Below are positions 33,101-42,269 of a stretch of DNA of 64,000 nt, piece by piece. The DNA lies in contig JAJLRJ010000014.1 of the NCBI GenBank assembly GCA_024195265.1, positions 15,782,959-15,846,958 of the forward strand. Direction: 5' to 3'. The position numbers were made by a program, and so were the translations under genes. Positions within the stretch are counted from its first letter, which is position 1. Each line of letters starts with the position of its first letter. This stretch comes from Dendrophyllia cribrosa (lineage: Eukaryota; Cnidaria; Anthozoa; Scleractinia; Dendrophylliidae). Under the pieces are notes generated by a model. That model was not told the DNA's origin, made no database searches, and saw only the letters and a list, made by a program, of their open reading frames with translations.

Positions 33101-35138
33101 CCTCTACATTATACACAACCACCTCGTTTTGAGAGCCAGTTTTCTTCTGGGGACTTCTCGGTATAATCTCATTGCCAGTTTCAAAGGGAAGAAAGAATGT
33201 AGAGGTCGACGAAGAAGTTTATGTAAAAGCCGAACTGGATTGTCCCGCCCCCCGGCGGTAAATCCACCATTTTGGAAGGTTGGTAGCTTTATTGTTCTGG
33301 AGTAAAGGTTTCCCATCAACTTTTTTTTTATATTGAGAACCCTGGCCGCAGACGAAATTCCGAAACAAAGATGTTCCTAAACTTGTAGGGGTACAATACC
33401 AGAAACGAAATGTAAGACAAGTGCAGCAGCACAAAACTCACAGTTGTAAGAATGACTCACAGTTATTGCAATGAATTCAATGTTACGTGCTTTAAACAAA
33501 ATTACATTGCCAAGAATTTTACTAATAAATGTTTAGACAGTAGCTCAGGAGACTACTCGTTTTCCACCTTCGATGTACGAAATGTTGACGTGACAGAGCT
33601 GGTGATCTGGGACTTAGTAAAACTTGTCACGGTGCCTCGAAATGCTGTCACGCTCGGCAGGGCGATGGACGGACTTTGTTTTCTCGACGTTCTTGTATCG
33701 TTCTTGACCCAAAGAAATCAAAGGTGAGTCCCGCTTTACTTTCGTTTTGTTTTATTTTTATGTCTTATGTTATCATATAAGAAGATGCCCTAAGAAAGTA
33801 GTGAAGATCTGGAAGATGAAGAGATTCACAAGGGTTTATCGGCGATAATTCTTGGTTGTAAACAAAGTATAAAGCGATTTGTCTTAATTTGCATGAGAAA
33901 CGACTAAAGGAATATAACTTTTTCGAAGCCACAGAGGATGCATTTTACCAGCAAAACCTAAATATGGCCGTAAAGTGGTACGAGAAAGGTCTCTTTGTAG
34001 AAAATATAATAAAACACTAGGGCAATTCAATTTTACCGGCGGGCGATACGACTGTTGTTGATGGTCAACATTCTCCAATTTCGATCAAGTAGCGTGAATG
34101 TTTTTGGCTGTCAAACTTCGCAGTTTTAATTGCCCCAAAATTTTATTTCATATTTCAATAGAACTAGAGTTGCTGTTTTATTAGAATGTTACCTTGAGTT
34201 CAAAATCCATGTACCAGGTAGTGATTTTTGTTTCTAAAGTTAGCCAATTTTGACACTTTTAAAAACACCGTTTCTAACGGTAACTTAAAAAAATTCCCAA
34301 AAATTGTAGTTGAAATATTATTACATTCTAATAATGGCAAAAGGTAAAGAAAGGATCGCTGGATTTTAAAGTAGTGAAATAGTGATCCAGCCTCTTTTAA
34401 AATTTGCACACGAGGCCAACTAAAAAGGGCATTTTTCGCCTGTCTGAGGCCTCTGGCAAGGGTAAATATTAAAATATTGCCCTGCTTGGAATATATAAAT
34501 CCAAAACAGCTGAAACCTATATTTTCTAAAATAGATTTCTAAGGTCTTTATTGTGGCAAAGTTTGGGCGATTTCGATTTTTCTATTTTGCACGGCTATAG
34601 TTGGTATTTAGGGAAAGTCTCCCTTAAAGGGAACTTTCAGTATTATAATAAATAGACGTAAAATTGTTGGAAATAACGTTTAAATTTCAATTATGTTAAT
34701 AACTCGTGGAAATATAATTTCAGTGTACACAAAAATTGGATATGAATATCGCCTATTGTCGCTTTTAAACTTCCCGCGCGCCGCCATTTTGAAAATTTAT
34801 GACGTCATACGGTTGCCCGATTGTTCCAAACAAAAGGACATCAGCGGCAACCATAACACTTCATAAAAATTTAAAATGGCGGCACGCGGGAAGTTAAAGC
34901 AAAAATAAGCGATATTCATATCCAATATTTTGTACACTGAAATTTTCTTCCTATTTGTTATTAAAAAAATAGAAATTTAGACTTTATTTCCAACAATTTA
35001 ACGTCAACTTGTTACCACCATGGAGGTTCCCTAAAAAAAAAGGATTTGTTTAATAAAAACTGAATTTAACATGTTACTTACATTGAAGAAAGAACACACA
35101 AAAAATACCAACAACACCACAATAATTGCACGGTTCAT
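23962..35138 (-). CDS. Secreted double-WAP-domain protein (copy B), 5 exons
   Basis: Exons are 35138-35082, 29827-29788, 28642-28490, 27029-26886 and 23966-23962, with intron phases 0, 1, 1, 1 and a total of 132 codons plus stop. Exon 1 is the same signal peptide as copy A. Exon 2 is a short basic linker (DQAWSRSAKMKRQ). Exon 3 is a WAP core with NCPKP, IC, LC, ECPGKQKCC, TC and EC. Exon 4 is a second, more diverged WAP core with GVCPPDNG, FCGNYC, DCKDGQLCC, GC and AC. Exon 5 completes a Val codon and stops. As a family, WAP proteins are extracellular protease inhibitors or antimicrobials. Intron 1 is about 5.3 kb, against 0.75 kb in copy A, because mobile elements entered it. If the weak exon-4 donor is skipped, TGA follows two codons later. 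Confidence 0.85.
24035..24207. mobile_element. Hairpin element with about 76-bp arms
   Basis: AAAAACAATGAACTGCAAGG... and its complement ending CCTTGCAGTTCATTGTTTTT enclose a loop of about 20 bp. The arms include GACACCATCACGACTGAAACC. It lies in intron 4 of WAP copy B. Confidence 0.95.
24640..24935. repeat. (GAAT)n microsatellite
   Basis: Near-pure GAAT repeats, especially 24697-24882. They produce His-Ser-Phe-Ile false frames on the minus strand. Confidence 0.98.
25172..25728. mobile_element. TIR element, about 557 bp
   Basis: Ends TCTTGGTTTTCACGTACGTC / TGACGTCATGTGAAAACCAAGA are inverted. The inside is AT-rich with no coding capacity. Confidence 0.65.
26080..26164 (+). other. tRNA-like pol III unit (tRNA pseudogene or SINE head)
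   Basis: TTGGTGTAGTGGATG (A-box-like, about 26086-26100) and GGTTCGAGGC (B box, 26132-26141) are spaced as in a tRNA and followed by a T run (26158-26164). The anticodon and acceptor stems do not pair well, so this is not an intact tRNA. Confidence 0.5.
26255..26640. repeat. Third copy of the approximately 500-bp dispersed repeat
   Basis: Matches 22860-23170, with GTGGCGGAAAAATGGCATTC-like and CAGCGCCAGATACAACATT phrases. Confidence 0.85.
26645..26793. mobile_element. MITE family 2, copy 2
   Basis: GGTTTTCACTCACGTGACC... / ...ACATGAAAACC ends, with GGTGCAC/GTGCACC and CATGGCGGCC/GGCCGCCGTG stems. Same body as 13894-14043. Confidence 0.88.
26886..27029 (-). CDS. WAP copy B, exon 4 (second WAP domain)
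   Basis: 144 bases, phase 1-1. A GGTTCTTTCAG acceptor and a GTACCT donor bracket eight cysteines in WAP order, with an acidic DQDC in place of the more usual spacing. Confidence 0.85.
27054..27340. mobile_element. MITE family 1, copy 3
   Basis: AGAGCAGTTTTCAATTGACT... to ...CACTCAATTAAAACCGTTCT. It lies in intron 3 of WAP copy B, 24 bases upstream of exon 4. Confidence 0.92.
27353..27426. repeat. ACAATATAGGT minisatellite, intronic
   Basis: About six copies of the 11-bp unit found upstream of both WAP first exons. Confidence 0.92.
27430..28090. other. Intron 3 of WAP copy B; no exon seen
   Basis: AT-rich. A splice-donor-like GTGAGT after GCTGCCTGTG (minus strand, about 27973) has no convincing exon attached. 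Confidence 0.4.
28092..28400 (-). pseudogene. Penelope-like element 3' end (GIY-YIG tail)
   Basis: The minus strand encodes RQIIFQIGTLKPHGINERF and a stop at 28275-28277, the C-terminal signature of Penelope-like GIY-YIG endonucleases (x-L-x-T-x-x-P-x-G-I-N). Downstream is the CGAAGGGCTAGCGCTCGAAACGTC-type terminal sequence common to these elements. Confidence 0.7.
28490..28642 (-). CDS. WAP copy B, exon 3 (first WAP domain)
   Basis: 153 bases, phase 1-1. CTGCAG acceptor and GTACTA donor. It includes CPGKQKCCTDTCGNEC. Confidence 0.9.
28921..29127. repeat. GC-rich repeat with (GGGGGC)n
   Basis: GGGGCGGATACAGG at the left and CCGCCTCTG at the right bracket a (GGGGGC)n tract at about 28942-28994, then GTGGCCAGCCACCCC. 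It lies in intron 2 of WAP copy B. Confidence 0.75.
29130..29425 (-). repeat. Satellite family S (about 107 bp), three diverged units
   Basis: Units contain GGATTTCATCCACAGA and TTTCATTTGAATGGTCAC in the orientation opposite to 54690-56110. Confidence 0.85.
29788..29827 (-). CDS. WAP copy B, exon 2 (basic linker)
   Basis: 40 bases, phase 0 to 1. CTTTTTGTTTCTCAG acceptor, GTGAGT donor. Flanking intron sequence aligns with that of copy A exon 2. Confidence 0.8.
30139..30177. repeat. 39-base G homopolymer
   Basis: The longest pure G run of the window, or equal to that at 46224-46262. Its length in the assembly may be inexact. Confidence 0.95.
31212..31412 (-). other. Exon-like frame in the left TIR arm
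   Basis: 66 codons containing DVRNVDVTELVIWDLVKLV, followed by AAAG|GTGAGT. It is the mirror copy of the frame at 33452-33727, open in both arms with a few amino-acid changes. Function unknown. Confidence 0.4.
31925..32135 (-). pseudogene. Penelope-like GIY-YIG C-terminus inside the element core
   Basis: Minus-strand frame with PISEHFNLPGHSTKDMQLIP, LELLRNS, an in-frame stop, then REAFLIDKAKTLEPLGINRR and a stop. This is the H-F-N-x-x-G-H-S plus P-x-G-I-N signature of Penelope-like endonucleases. The reverse transcriptase part is missing. Confidence 0.8.
32730..33220 (-). pseudogene. Zinc-finger frame fragment in the element core
   Basis: Open from about 33220 to 32730. It includes EEVSVKAVIDSVANPLFSCP, a C-x4-C-x12-H-type finger (CPKDGCIRAYTRHSALENH), LMDKAKAMYMYYEKL and TRFSEKKK. 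It resembles single-finger proteins common in invertebrate transposons. No start or complete domain set is seen. The upstream end lies in a 36-bp inverted repeat (33078-33113 / 33196-33231). Confidence 0.45.
33452..33727 (+). other. Exon-like frame in the right TIR arm
   Basis: 91 codons ending DVLVSFLTQRNQR, then a strong donor AAAG|GTGAGT (the frame runs 4 bases into the intron). The left arm encodes the same product. It could be an element gene exon or a captured host exon; no family recognised. Confidence 0.4.
34629..35033. mobile_element. TIR element AGGGAAC, about 405 bp
   Basis: Ends AGGGAACTTTCAG / ...GGAGGTTCCCT, and inner arms AATTGTTGGAAATAA / TTATTTCCAACAATT. The central stems are CTTCCCGCGCGCCGCCATTTT / AAATGGCGGCACGCGGGAAG. 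It abuts the 3' target copy of the Mutator-like element. Confidence 0.75.
35082..35138 (-). CDS. WAP copy B, exon 1 (signal peptide)
   Basis: 57 bases, phase 0, donor GTAAGT. It differs from copy A at the last codon (Asn for Lys) and one silent site. Confidence 0.9.
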
Positions 35139-35159
35139 TTTGAGATCGACCTAGAATTC

Positions 35160-35600
35160 AAAATAAGTACAATGTAAGTACCATATAAGTACAATATAAG
35201 TACAATGCAGGTACAATATAAGTGCAAAATTTAAGTACAATTTAGGTACAATAAAAGTACAATAAAGGTACAATATAAGTATAATAAATACACCTTATTG
35301 GATGGTTTAACAGGTAATATGCGCGGATTTTTTACGAGTTGTGTAATGCGAACAATGAGAAAAATGTCCGCACGTATTATCTGTGAAACCATCGAATAAA
35401 GGATTTATTTTTCGACTGAAGTTCTTATATCATTATGATAGCTTGTGTCTTGAAACCGGGATGTTAAAGGTGTAATACGGCAATCTACAATGTAATGCGC
35501 TCGGGTATTTTGCGTGTTCTCTTTCCCTTGTAAGGTAAAATGACGTCACAGTCGAATAATAAAGGTACAATATAAGTACAATATAGGTTCAATATAGGTG
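35160..35600. repeat. ACAATATAAGT minisatellite, upstream of WAP copy B
   Basis: Two arrays (35165-35290 and 35562-35600), separated by about 270 bp containing TCATATTATTCG/CGAATAAA-type inverted ends. Confidence 0.85.
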
Positions 35601-35764
35601 AAGAAAACATTCAGTTCAGACAACAGTTTGATAAATATGGTTCAACCGTTCTATTGCAGTGGCGAGTTTAGCATTGTTTAAGGAAGGGACTGGGGGCAAT
35701 GCCTCCATTTACAGATTTAACCAAATTGACGATGAAACTCATTTCCTTTTCAATTGTCAAAATT

Positions 35765-37145
35765 AATCAACTCGTAGGGATGAGTTTATAGTAAAATACA
35801 GACTCAATTAGCAAGGTTAAACAGTTATCAACCATAGAAATTAATAAAAAACTGATCGATTGGTCACCAGAGGCAGGATCGGACAGCAGTTTTGAAAAGT
35901 CAAGATAAAAAAAGCACATATAACTATAAACAGTATAGAACTTCGCTTTAATCTCTTATAAAACTTTTATAACATAACATTTTTTATTTTAATTTGTTTA
36001 TTATTGTTCATTGCCTTTTTATATATTTTTGTTTTTATTTTGTATACTGCAACGTCAGTAGCGAGGCTTATGAGTCTTTCCTTGGTCTTTATTCTGTGTT
36101 TTTTCATATAAGCTTGCGCCGTTTGATTTTTTTTTTTAGCACACAGACGTCATATATCAATATATCGAGTGATATAAATTTTGAATTCAAAATCTTATAC
36201 TCGATACTATTCAGTACAAAAAAGACTCATTTTGAAAAAACGCCTGGTAAAATGTAAAATTAACAAAAAAAGATACATGGGTCAGTATTCTTACAAAATA
36301 TTCATTTGTATATAGTTTAGCCATCAAACGCCATGCATAATTTTACTTCTTTAACATTACAACCTATTAAAAGTAATATCCTTTAGATTCATTTGAAAAC
36401 GTCGTTTTATGCTCCAATTTTTCATAAATGGCAAACTTAAATCAGAATGAAATATGTGCTGCGCTCTGTTCGCAAAAGGCAATAAAAACAGCATGTTGGA
36501 GAAAAATTGGCTATGTGAAAATTAACACATAGCCGGTTTATTAAACTCTGAATATCAAATATAAATTTTTATTAAAGATGTATTGCCTGCGAAGGTGAGG
36601 GTAATCAACCGCTAGCACAATAAAAACTATAAACTTAGAAAGAGGCAGGAATGGGGAGGAGGAGGGTCGATGAAAAAATTTGTGTGTCAACGAAATCAAG
36701 AACGCGACATTATTATACGACGACATGTAAAAATGGCATTAGCTGTAGACGCCATCTTGGATTCAAAATTCAAAACCATACCCTCGATTCCATGCTCGTT
36801 CCCAACCTCTCTCTACTTTACACAAAAAATATAATTAAGATGGTAAATTTGTCGCATAAAATTTTATTTGCAAGCAAAAATGTATATTTCAAAGTTAATG
36901 TTAGCGAATACCGCATCATGCCGTAAGTAAGATCGTTTCTGTTCTTCTACTGTGTTCTTTGTAACGTAACTCGGGCCTTGGTATTACACTTTTTTTAAAT
37001 ATAAGAACGTCCAATTTTCAAGTTGGGCTGAGGCTGAGCTGGGCCGGGACATGACTCGACTTGGCGGTTTGAGCCTGAAACCGTTCTTAAGCACGTTGTT
37101 ATAATTAGGATATAAATGGTACAGCATAATATTTCAGTAAGTCAT
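35765..37145. other. Upstream flank of WAP copy B, duplicated from block A
   Basis: Matches block A at 15930-16482, 17120-17190, 17509-17625 and 19905-20050. A 470-bp insertion at about 36415-36885 is absent from A. No exon recognised. Confidence 0.65.
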
Positions 37146-37529
37146 ACACCGAATGCAAATATGGCCGCCCGACAATTTTCTGTTTGGACAGGCTCTCAAG
37201 AAAAGAAAAGCAATTGAATAATGATAAAGTTCAGGTCAAAATAAGTCATTGTGTGCATTTTTAAGGCTATATTCCTATTTTAGGAGAAGTTATAGGAAAT
37301 GGAATTTTGGGAAAAACATGAAAGCGAGGCTTGTGAGGATAGAATGTCTTTTCTCGGCATACAAATGCTTAAAATTTCAGTGAGCCATAACTTTGCAACC
37401 GTTAAACCAAAAACACTCAAACTTTGCAAGATGGTACACTTAGCAGCACTTGTTTACGTGATATCATTAATTTATCTAAAAACTTGGCCAAACAAAAAAT
37501 TGCCTGACGGCCATATTCGCATTCGGTGT
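37146..37529. mobile_element. TIR element ACACCGAATGC, 384 bp
   Basis: Ends ACACCGAATGCAAATATGGC / GGCCATATTCGCATTCGGTGT. Block A has the unoccupied site (TCACAGTTCTGAATAAG near 20042), which defines a 2-bp AT (or TA) duplication. An internal 86-codon frame is probably not genuine. Confidence 0.85.
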
Positions 37530-38640
37530 ATAGTTCTGAATAAGAAAAAAGAAATATAGGCGAAGTTGTTAGACATTGTTAGACATGCTTCATTATTATT
37601 AAAAGGAAAAAGACTTGTATAGTGCATTGTTAACTCTGACGCATGGGAAATAAACTGGGTATGATTGTTCTTTACTGACTCTATCCAATCTCAGGCTCAA
37701 TGTTCTTATAAAAAGAATGTAGCCCGTTAAAAATATGCACATGTTCTAGTTCATATATTTTAATCCCGTTAAAATCCAAAAACATGCTTCAACTTATCGA
37801 TCGCCCATTTTACAATGTTAACCGAGGGATAAACGGCTAATAACAAATAAAGTACATCACAGAGCCCACTAACCTTCGACAAACTCCCAGTCCAAACTGA
37901 AAGGTCCCAGATGGAATATTCGTTCAAAATGAGCTTTCGTGGCTGACAAGATACCTTTTGTGAGCAATTTATTTTGGTTGGTAAATACAGCTGATTCCAA
38001 CATCAACAAAACGTTGCGAAAGCATGAGAAATTACACGTAAAGAAAGTTTTTTGTTCTCCTCTACCCTTTGTCCGTTTTCCTCGAAACTGAAGTAAAATG
38101 CTATGAAAAATAGAATAAAATGCTGACATATAACCAACAGAAATACAAGACAAATATTAATCAAATAATCAATTCTGTATCTAGCTCTTTATCTTATGGA
38201 TGAGGTCCCACATGCTTTAAAACTAGTCAATTTTAATTTGCCTTTTAATAATATGCTTACTTAATAAAACACAAATGTATGTACCATACGTTGGAAAACT
38301 GTTCAGTTAGCAAATATATAGTTCGAGTTTGCATTTGGCAACCTTTTTGTAACATTTATCTTGCGGGCTTTCGAAATGGGAAATAGACTATACAAATGAA
38401 GGTGTTTAATTATGAAGTCACTCTTTGAAACTCAAGTATCATCAGTGATTGATAAACAATTGACATTTTTTAAATGCTTCAGTTAATTGGCTGTCATCCT
38501 CTGCAGCTGAACAAAGAGGGAACGATATGGATAGCAAAACGTGTTTCCCACGAGTGATCAACATCTTATTTCTCCCAACAAATCTATCAGTAGATTGTAA
38601 AGCAGACAAGTATTAGAGAGGAGAAGAAAAGTCATCAGCA
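37530..38640. other. Remainder of duplicated block B; no exon seen
   Basis: Aligns with 20050-20760 and 21860-22080. The frames of the two copies are broken at different places. Confidence 0.6.
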
Positions 38641-38651
38641 ATGGATGTATG

Positions 38652-38790
38652 TGTTGTGGTGCAATTTTGTCCTTGGTGCAAATTATATTTTCCTTTGTTT
38701 TTGGGTATGGAAATGAATAATAATGTATGATAATGAGTTTTAAACAAAGGAAAATAAAATTTGCACCAAGGACAAAATTGCACCACAACA
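38652..38790. mobile_element. Hairpin insertion with TATG target duplication
   Basis: Inverted TGTTGTGGTGCAATTTTGTC... / ...ACAAAATTGCACCACAACA arms of about 50 bp, flanked by TATG on both sides. Absent from block A near 22085. Confidence 0.88.
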
Positions 38791-38974
38791 TATGTTTTGA
38801 TCTACCGCCAAAGTCTAGTGATCAGGAAAACGCTTGGAATGGCGTGGTACTGTCTTTTCATATCAAATCATTTTGGTGCCTCTCAAGAGTGCCAGAAATT
38901 AAAATTCAAGGAAAATCCAAAACTTCATTGTGTAAAATATTGAAAAACAAATGGTACCACGTAAAAGTACTGCT

Positions 38975-39225
38975 GAAGAGGTTTCATTTGAATCATCATA
39001 GGATTTCATCCACAAACTCAAAAGTTAGAACAAATGTTACAATGCAAAAGTACTGCTGAAGAGGTTTCATTTGAATGGTCACACCATATATAGGATCTCG
39101 TCCACAGACTCAAAAGTTAGAACAAATGGTACCATGCAAAAGTACTGCTGAAGAGGTTTCATTTGATGGTCACACCATAGGATTTCGTCCACAGACTCAT
39201 GAGTTAGAACCACACTACATGTCTC
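38975..39225 (-). repeat. Satellite family S, three shorter units
   Basis: Units of about 75-80 bp: AAAAGTACTGCTGAAGAGG, TTTCATTTGAATGGTCAC, ATTTCATCCACAGACTC, AAAAGTTAGAAC. Confidence 0.9.
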
Positions 39226-39255
39226 CATAATTGACTCTGGGAGTGAAAGAGTTAA

Positions 39256-39963
39256 GGTTACAGTGTGCCTTCGGGGGTGTCTCCAGTATAACAGCTCTAG
39301 CGTCTTAAGATTACACTTGATATACCTAAACCCAGACGTCAAATTAAAGCTTATATTTTTATAGAGCTGGCTATCTAAATATGGAAACCATTTGGTAATA
39401 AAATGAATTGTCGAATTTTTTACGACGTCTAAATTCGAACGTCCGAATCAGCTTTAAAACGCTATAACTCAAAGCGATTATTGTATTTTTTTTTCGGACA
39501 CGAAGCGCTAAAAAACCGTGTCGGCGATTTCCCATATTCAATTGCAGTGAAAAGTTACAGAATATTTTCGAAAAAGGGAGAAAAAAATTGGAGTGATCGC
39601 ACGGAAATGGCTCTTGACGAAAAAGTTTTCGGAAATAAGAAATTCGCCGACACGCTTTTGTTGATTATATGTTAGCCTAGCTTCTGTCCAAATTTGAGGA
39701 AAATCGAACGAATTCCCTTTGAGTTGTAGCTCTTTAAAGTGTCCCCTACAAGCGAAAAATTAACTTTGAGAAAACAGCGCTTAGAAAAACATATCGCTAT
39801 ATAAACAAACTCCGCCCACAAAAGTTATACCGTCATTTCACTGTCAATTTTCACTATTTTTCGATAACTTTTTTTTTTGGATGAAAGTTCATTCTGTAAA
39901 CTTTATTTTGACGCCAAAAAAAAAAAATTCAATAAATTTTCGATCTGAAGGTACACGGTAACC
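39256..39963. mobile_element. TTAA-flanked TIR element, 708 bp
   Basis: Ends GGTTACAGTGTGCCTTC / GAAGGTACACGGTAACC are flanked by TTAA (39252-39255, 39964-39967). piggyBac-type target, no transposase. Confidence 0.75.
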
Positions 39964-39969
39964 TTAAAG

Positions 39970-41335
39970 GAAACTAAATGAAAGCTCTAACTTAATTTGA
40001 CCTCTTTAGTTCTCTTATCTAAAGATTTCAGCGGCAGATACAACATTCTAATAACAATAATAATAATAAAAATCGTCTGGAATAACTAGTATGACTAATT
40101 TCCGAATAAAATACGTCTGTTGCGTATCGAAAATTGCCCGAGAAACTGATTTGGAAATCAAAATTGTAAAAAAATACACAAACATCTTTGCGCAAGGCGA
40201 CGCGAGTAAAGTTAGAACTATAAAATCCCAGTCTTGTTTTGTTTACATAAAATCGCTCTTCAACCTATGTAATGAATAAACAAACACATAAAAATAGACA
40301 ACAAAATCTTCTTTTGAAAACGTTTATTCAAATATCCGTTAGTTTAAAAGCAAAAGGCGTACCATTAGCGCATCGAGGAGCTGTCTGGCTGAGCACATGG
40401 CGAAATCCAAGATGTCAATCCGACTGAATTTGAGCACGTTTTATAAACATTTCTCCAAAACTAACGAGAACACAAAGAAAAAGTCAATCACAAATTGATA
40501 TCAACATAAATTCCCATAGAAAAATATAATTTCTTTTACCGTTAAGTCCCTCGGCTGCTCGAAATTCTTTAAAACTCCGCTTCTTCGCGGGTTCTGAAGT
40601 TCCTCTAAGCAAGATTTCATCGCTCTGAAAGCTCTTATTTTTCCGAGTATTCTTTAAAGCCTTCTCTTTGTATTTTGAATATTTTAAATATGTGTTACTG
40701 CAAAATCACGGCCGGTTTTGGCCGGTACGGCCGTCATTGGGTTAAAGGAGTTTAGCTCTAAACAAATGCTTCGACGATCTACTAGCTTCAATTGTACTAA
40801 GACGAAATCAGGTTTAAAAATAAGCACCAAGCTCTATATTACGGCTTCAAAAAACGCTTGTCTTGCAGAGTTATTACGCAGCCTCAAATGCGGTTTTAAC
40901 CACTATTTGAGAAATGTGAAACTTGTCTTGAGGAGCAAACCGCGAAAAAATGCAGGGAGAAACACTTTTGCAAACCGTTTTCTCGATCCATTAAACACAA
41001 CAAGAGTGTTTATTGTAGCTGACGTAAGATCAGCCGTGTAGCCGCGCGAAAAACAAAGCCTCGCTTTGGTTTCAAAATTGCTAAGATCTCGGATGTTGCG
41101 CGACGTCGTACGCGCACATTGCGCGACGCCCTACGCGCCCGCGAGCTAGCCCTGCGCAGGGTACGCGCCCGCGAAACATTCCGCTAGCCTTGACCATAAA
41201 AAATGACGGGCATAGGTTCTATGAGTAATTCCATACCAAAAAATTGCTCCCTGAAAGGAGACATTTGCTCCGGGCGTGCGCGTTACTAAAATGAACTATT
41301 GTCTATGCGCAGTTGAGCTCGAACGGCCTGGGCGC
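39970..41335. other. No gene recognised; CpG-rich patch at 41090-41180
   Basis: A GGCCGGTTTTGGCCGG...ATTGGGTTAA end at 40710-40743 resembles the terminus at 42827 and may be a solo element end. At 41095-41175, GCGCGACG(T/C)CGTACGCGC-like units recur. The 107-codon frame at 40718-41041 has no known domain. Confidence 0.4.
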
Positions 41336-41344
41336 TAGTCCGCG

Positions 41345-41560
41345 GGTAATAAGTTCGTGTTCCAGTACACCAAATTGAAAATCAATAACAATGTTGTCCC
41401 CTAAACCACCACCAATCCTAACCACCCGTCATGGAACATCACTACACATCATCGCACGTTGCTAGACCTAATCAACTTCCCTAGAAATCATCTAATGGAA
41501 CTAGACATCATCCAACATCACTAGGCATCATACAGGATACTGGAACACGAACTTATTCCC
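41345..41560. mobile_element. TIR element with perfect 8-bp target duplication (hAT-like)
   Basis: Ends GGTAATAAGTTCGTGTTCC / GGAACACGAACTTATTCCC; AGTCCGCG on both sides (41337-41344, 41561-41568). The interior holds imperfect CATCACTAGACATCAT repeats. Confidence 0.88.
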
Positions 41561-42245
41561 AGTCCGCGCAAGTCACCAATAGAAGCCAAAATGGGCTCAG
41601 TCGAAGCATATTGCACTGGAAAATGGCAAAATGACGGGATTTTTTTCGCTCCAACTAAATCATATTTCCCACCAAAATGTTTACTAGATCCCAGTCTCTT
41701 CAAAACCGAGTGTGGATGTTGACATTACGCCTATTAAAATGAGTTATACCGCTAAAAACGATGACCGCGCGGTTGAACTCCAAACAAGCCTTTACATTAC
41801 ATCGGTCACTTCAGGGTCAAAATGACGAGACTTTTTTTAAGTTATTGAAATATTTTAACGTTTCCAGATAGAATGATAACCAAATTATTGGAATCCGAGT
41901 GTGGATTTCCGAAAAGTAATTGTAAGTAATTGTATTTTCCCTTCAAAAAATGGCGTTTTCGCTGTAATTTTAAGGGTCAAATTGGGGGTCTGGGGACGAG
42001 TTAAAAAATTAGAGGCAAATGTCATCCAATTTTTTGCCATGATAATATCTGTATATTTTCAAGTAGACAGTTGGAGAGGACATTCTCATAATCGCCTCTG
42101 TGTTTGGCACTTGTTCAGTTGATCCAACCTCGTTCCCAGGGTCATCTCCGCTTTGAAACGGTGGGTGGGGGAGGGGGAGGCGTTTATTTGGGCGAGGAGG
42201 AGTGTTGCGTGACTTCCCAAATAATGGCTGCGAGGTTCATGATGT

Positions 42246-42269
42246 CAGGAGCCCATTGATGGGCTCCTG
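42246..42269. mobile_element. CAGGAGCCC element reduced to its two termini
   Basis: A 24-bp palindrome made of CAGGAGCCCATT and its complement, i.e. the ends of the element at 17198-17508 with the interior missing. Flanks ATGATGT and ATGATGC look like the 7-bp target duplication. Confidence 0.7.

Larger units (their letters stand above)
30345..34620. mobile_element. Mutator-like element with 1.3-kb terminal inverted repeats
   Basis: Arms 30345-31655 and 33290-34620 are inverted copies with high identity; outer ends are AGTGACTTTCCCTAAATACC / GGTATTTAGGGAAAGTCT. They are flanked by CCCTTAAG (30337-30344) and CCCTTAAAG (34621-34629), an 8-9 bp duplication. Copy A has the empty site (GATCCTTAAGTGG near 15500). 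Long TIRs plus an 8-10 bp target duplication are typical of Mutator-like elements. The 1.6-kb core holds a Penelope-like fragment and a zinc-finger frame rather than a transposase, so it is non-autonomous. It sits in intron 1 of WAP copy B. Confidence 0.8.
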
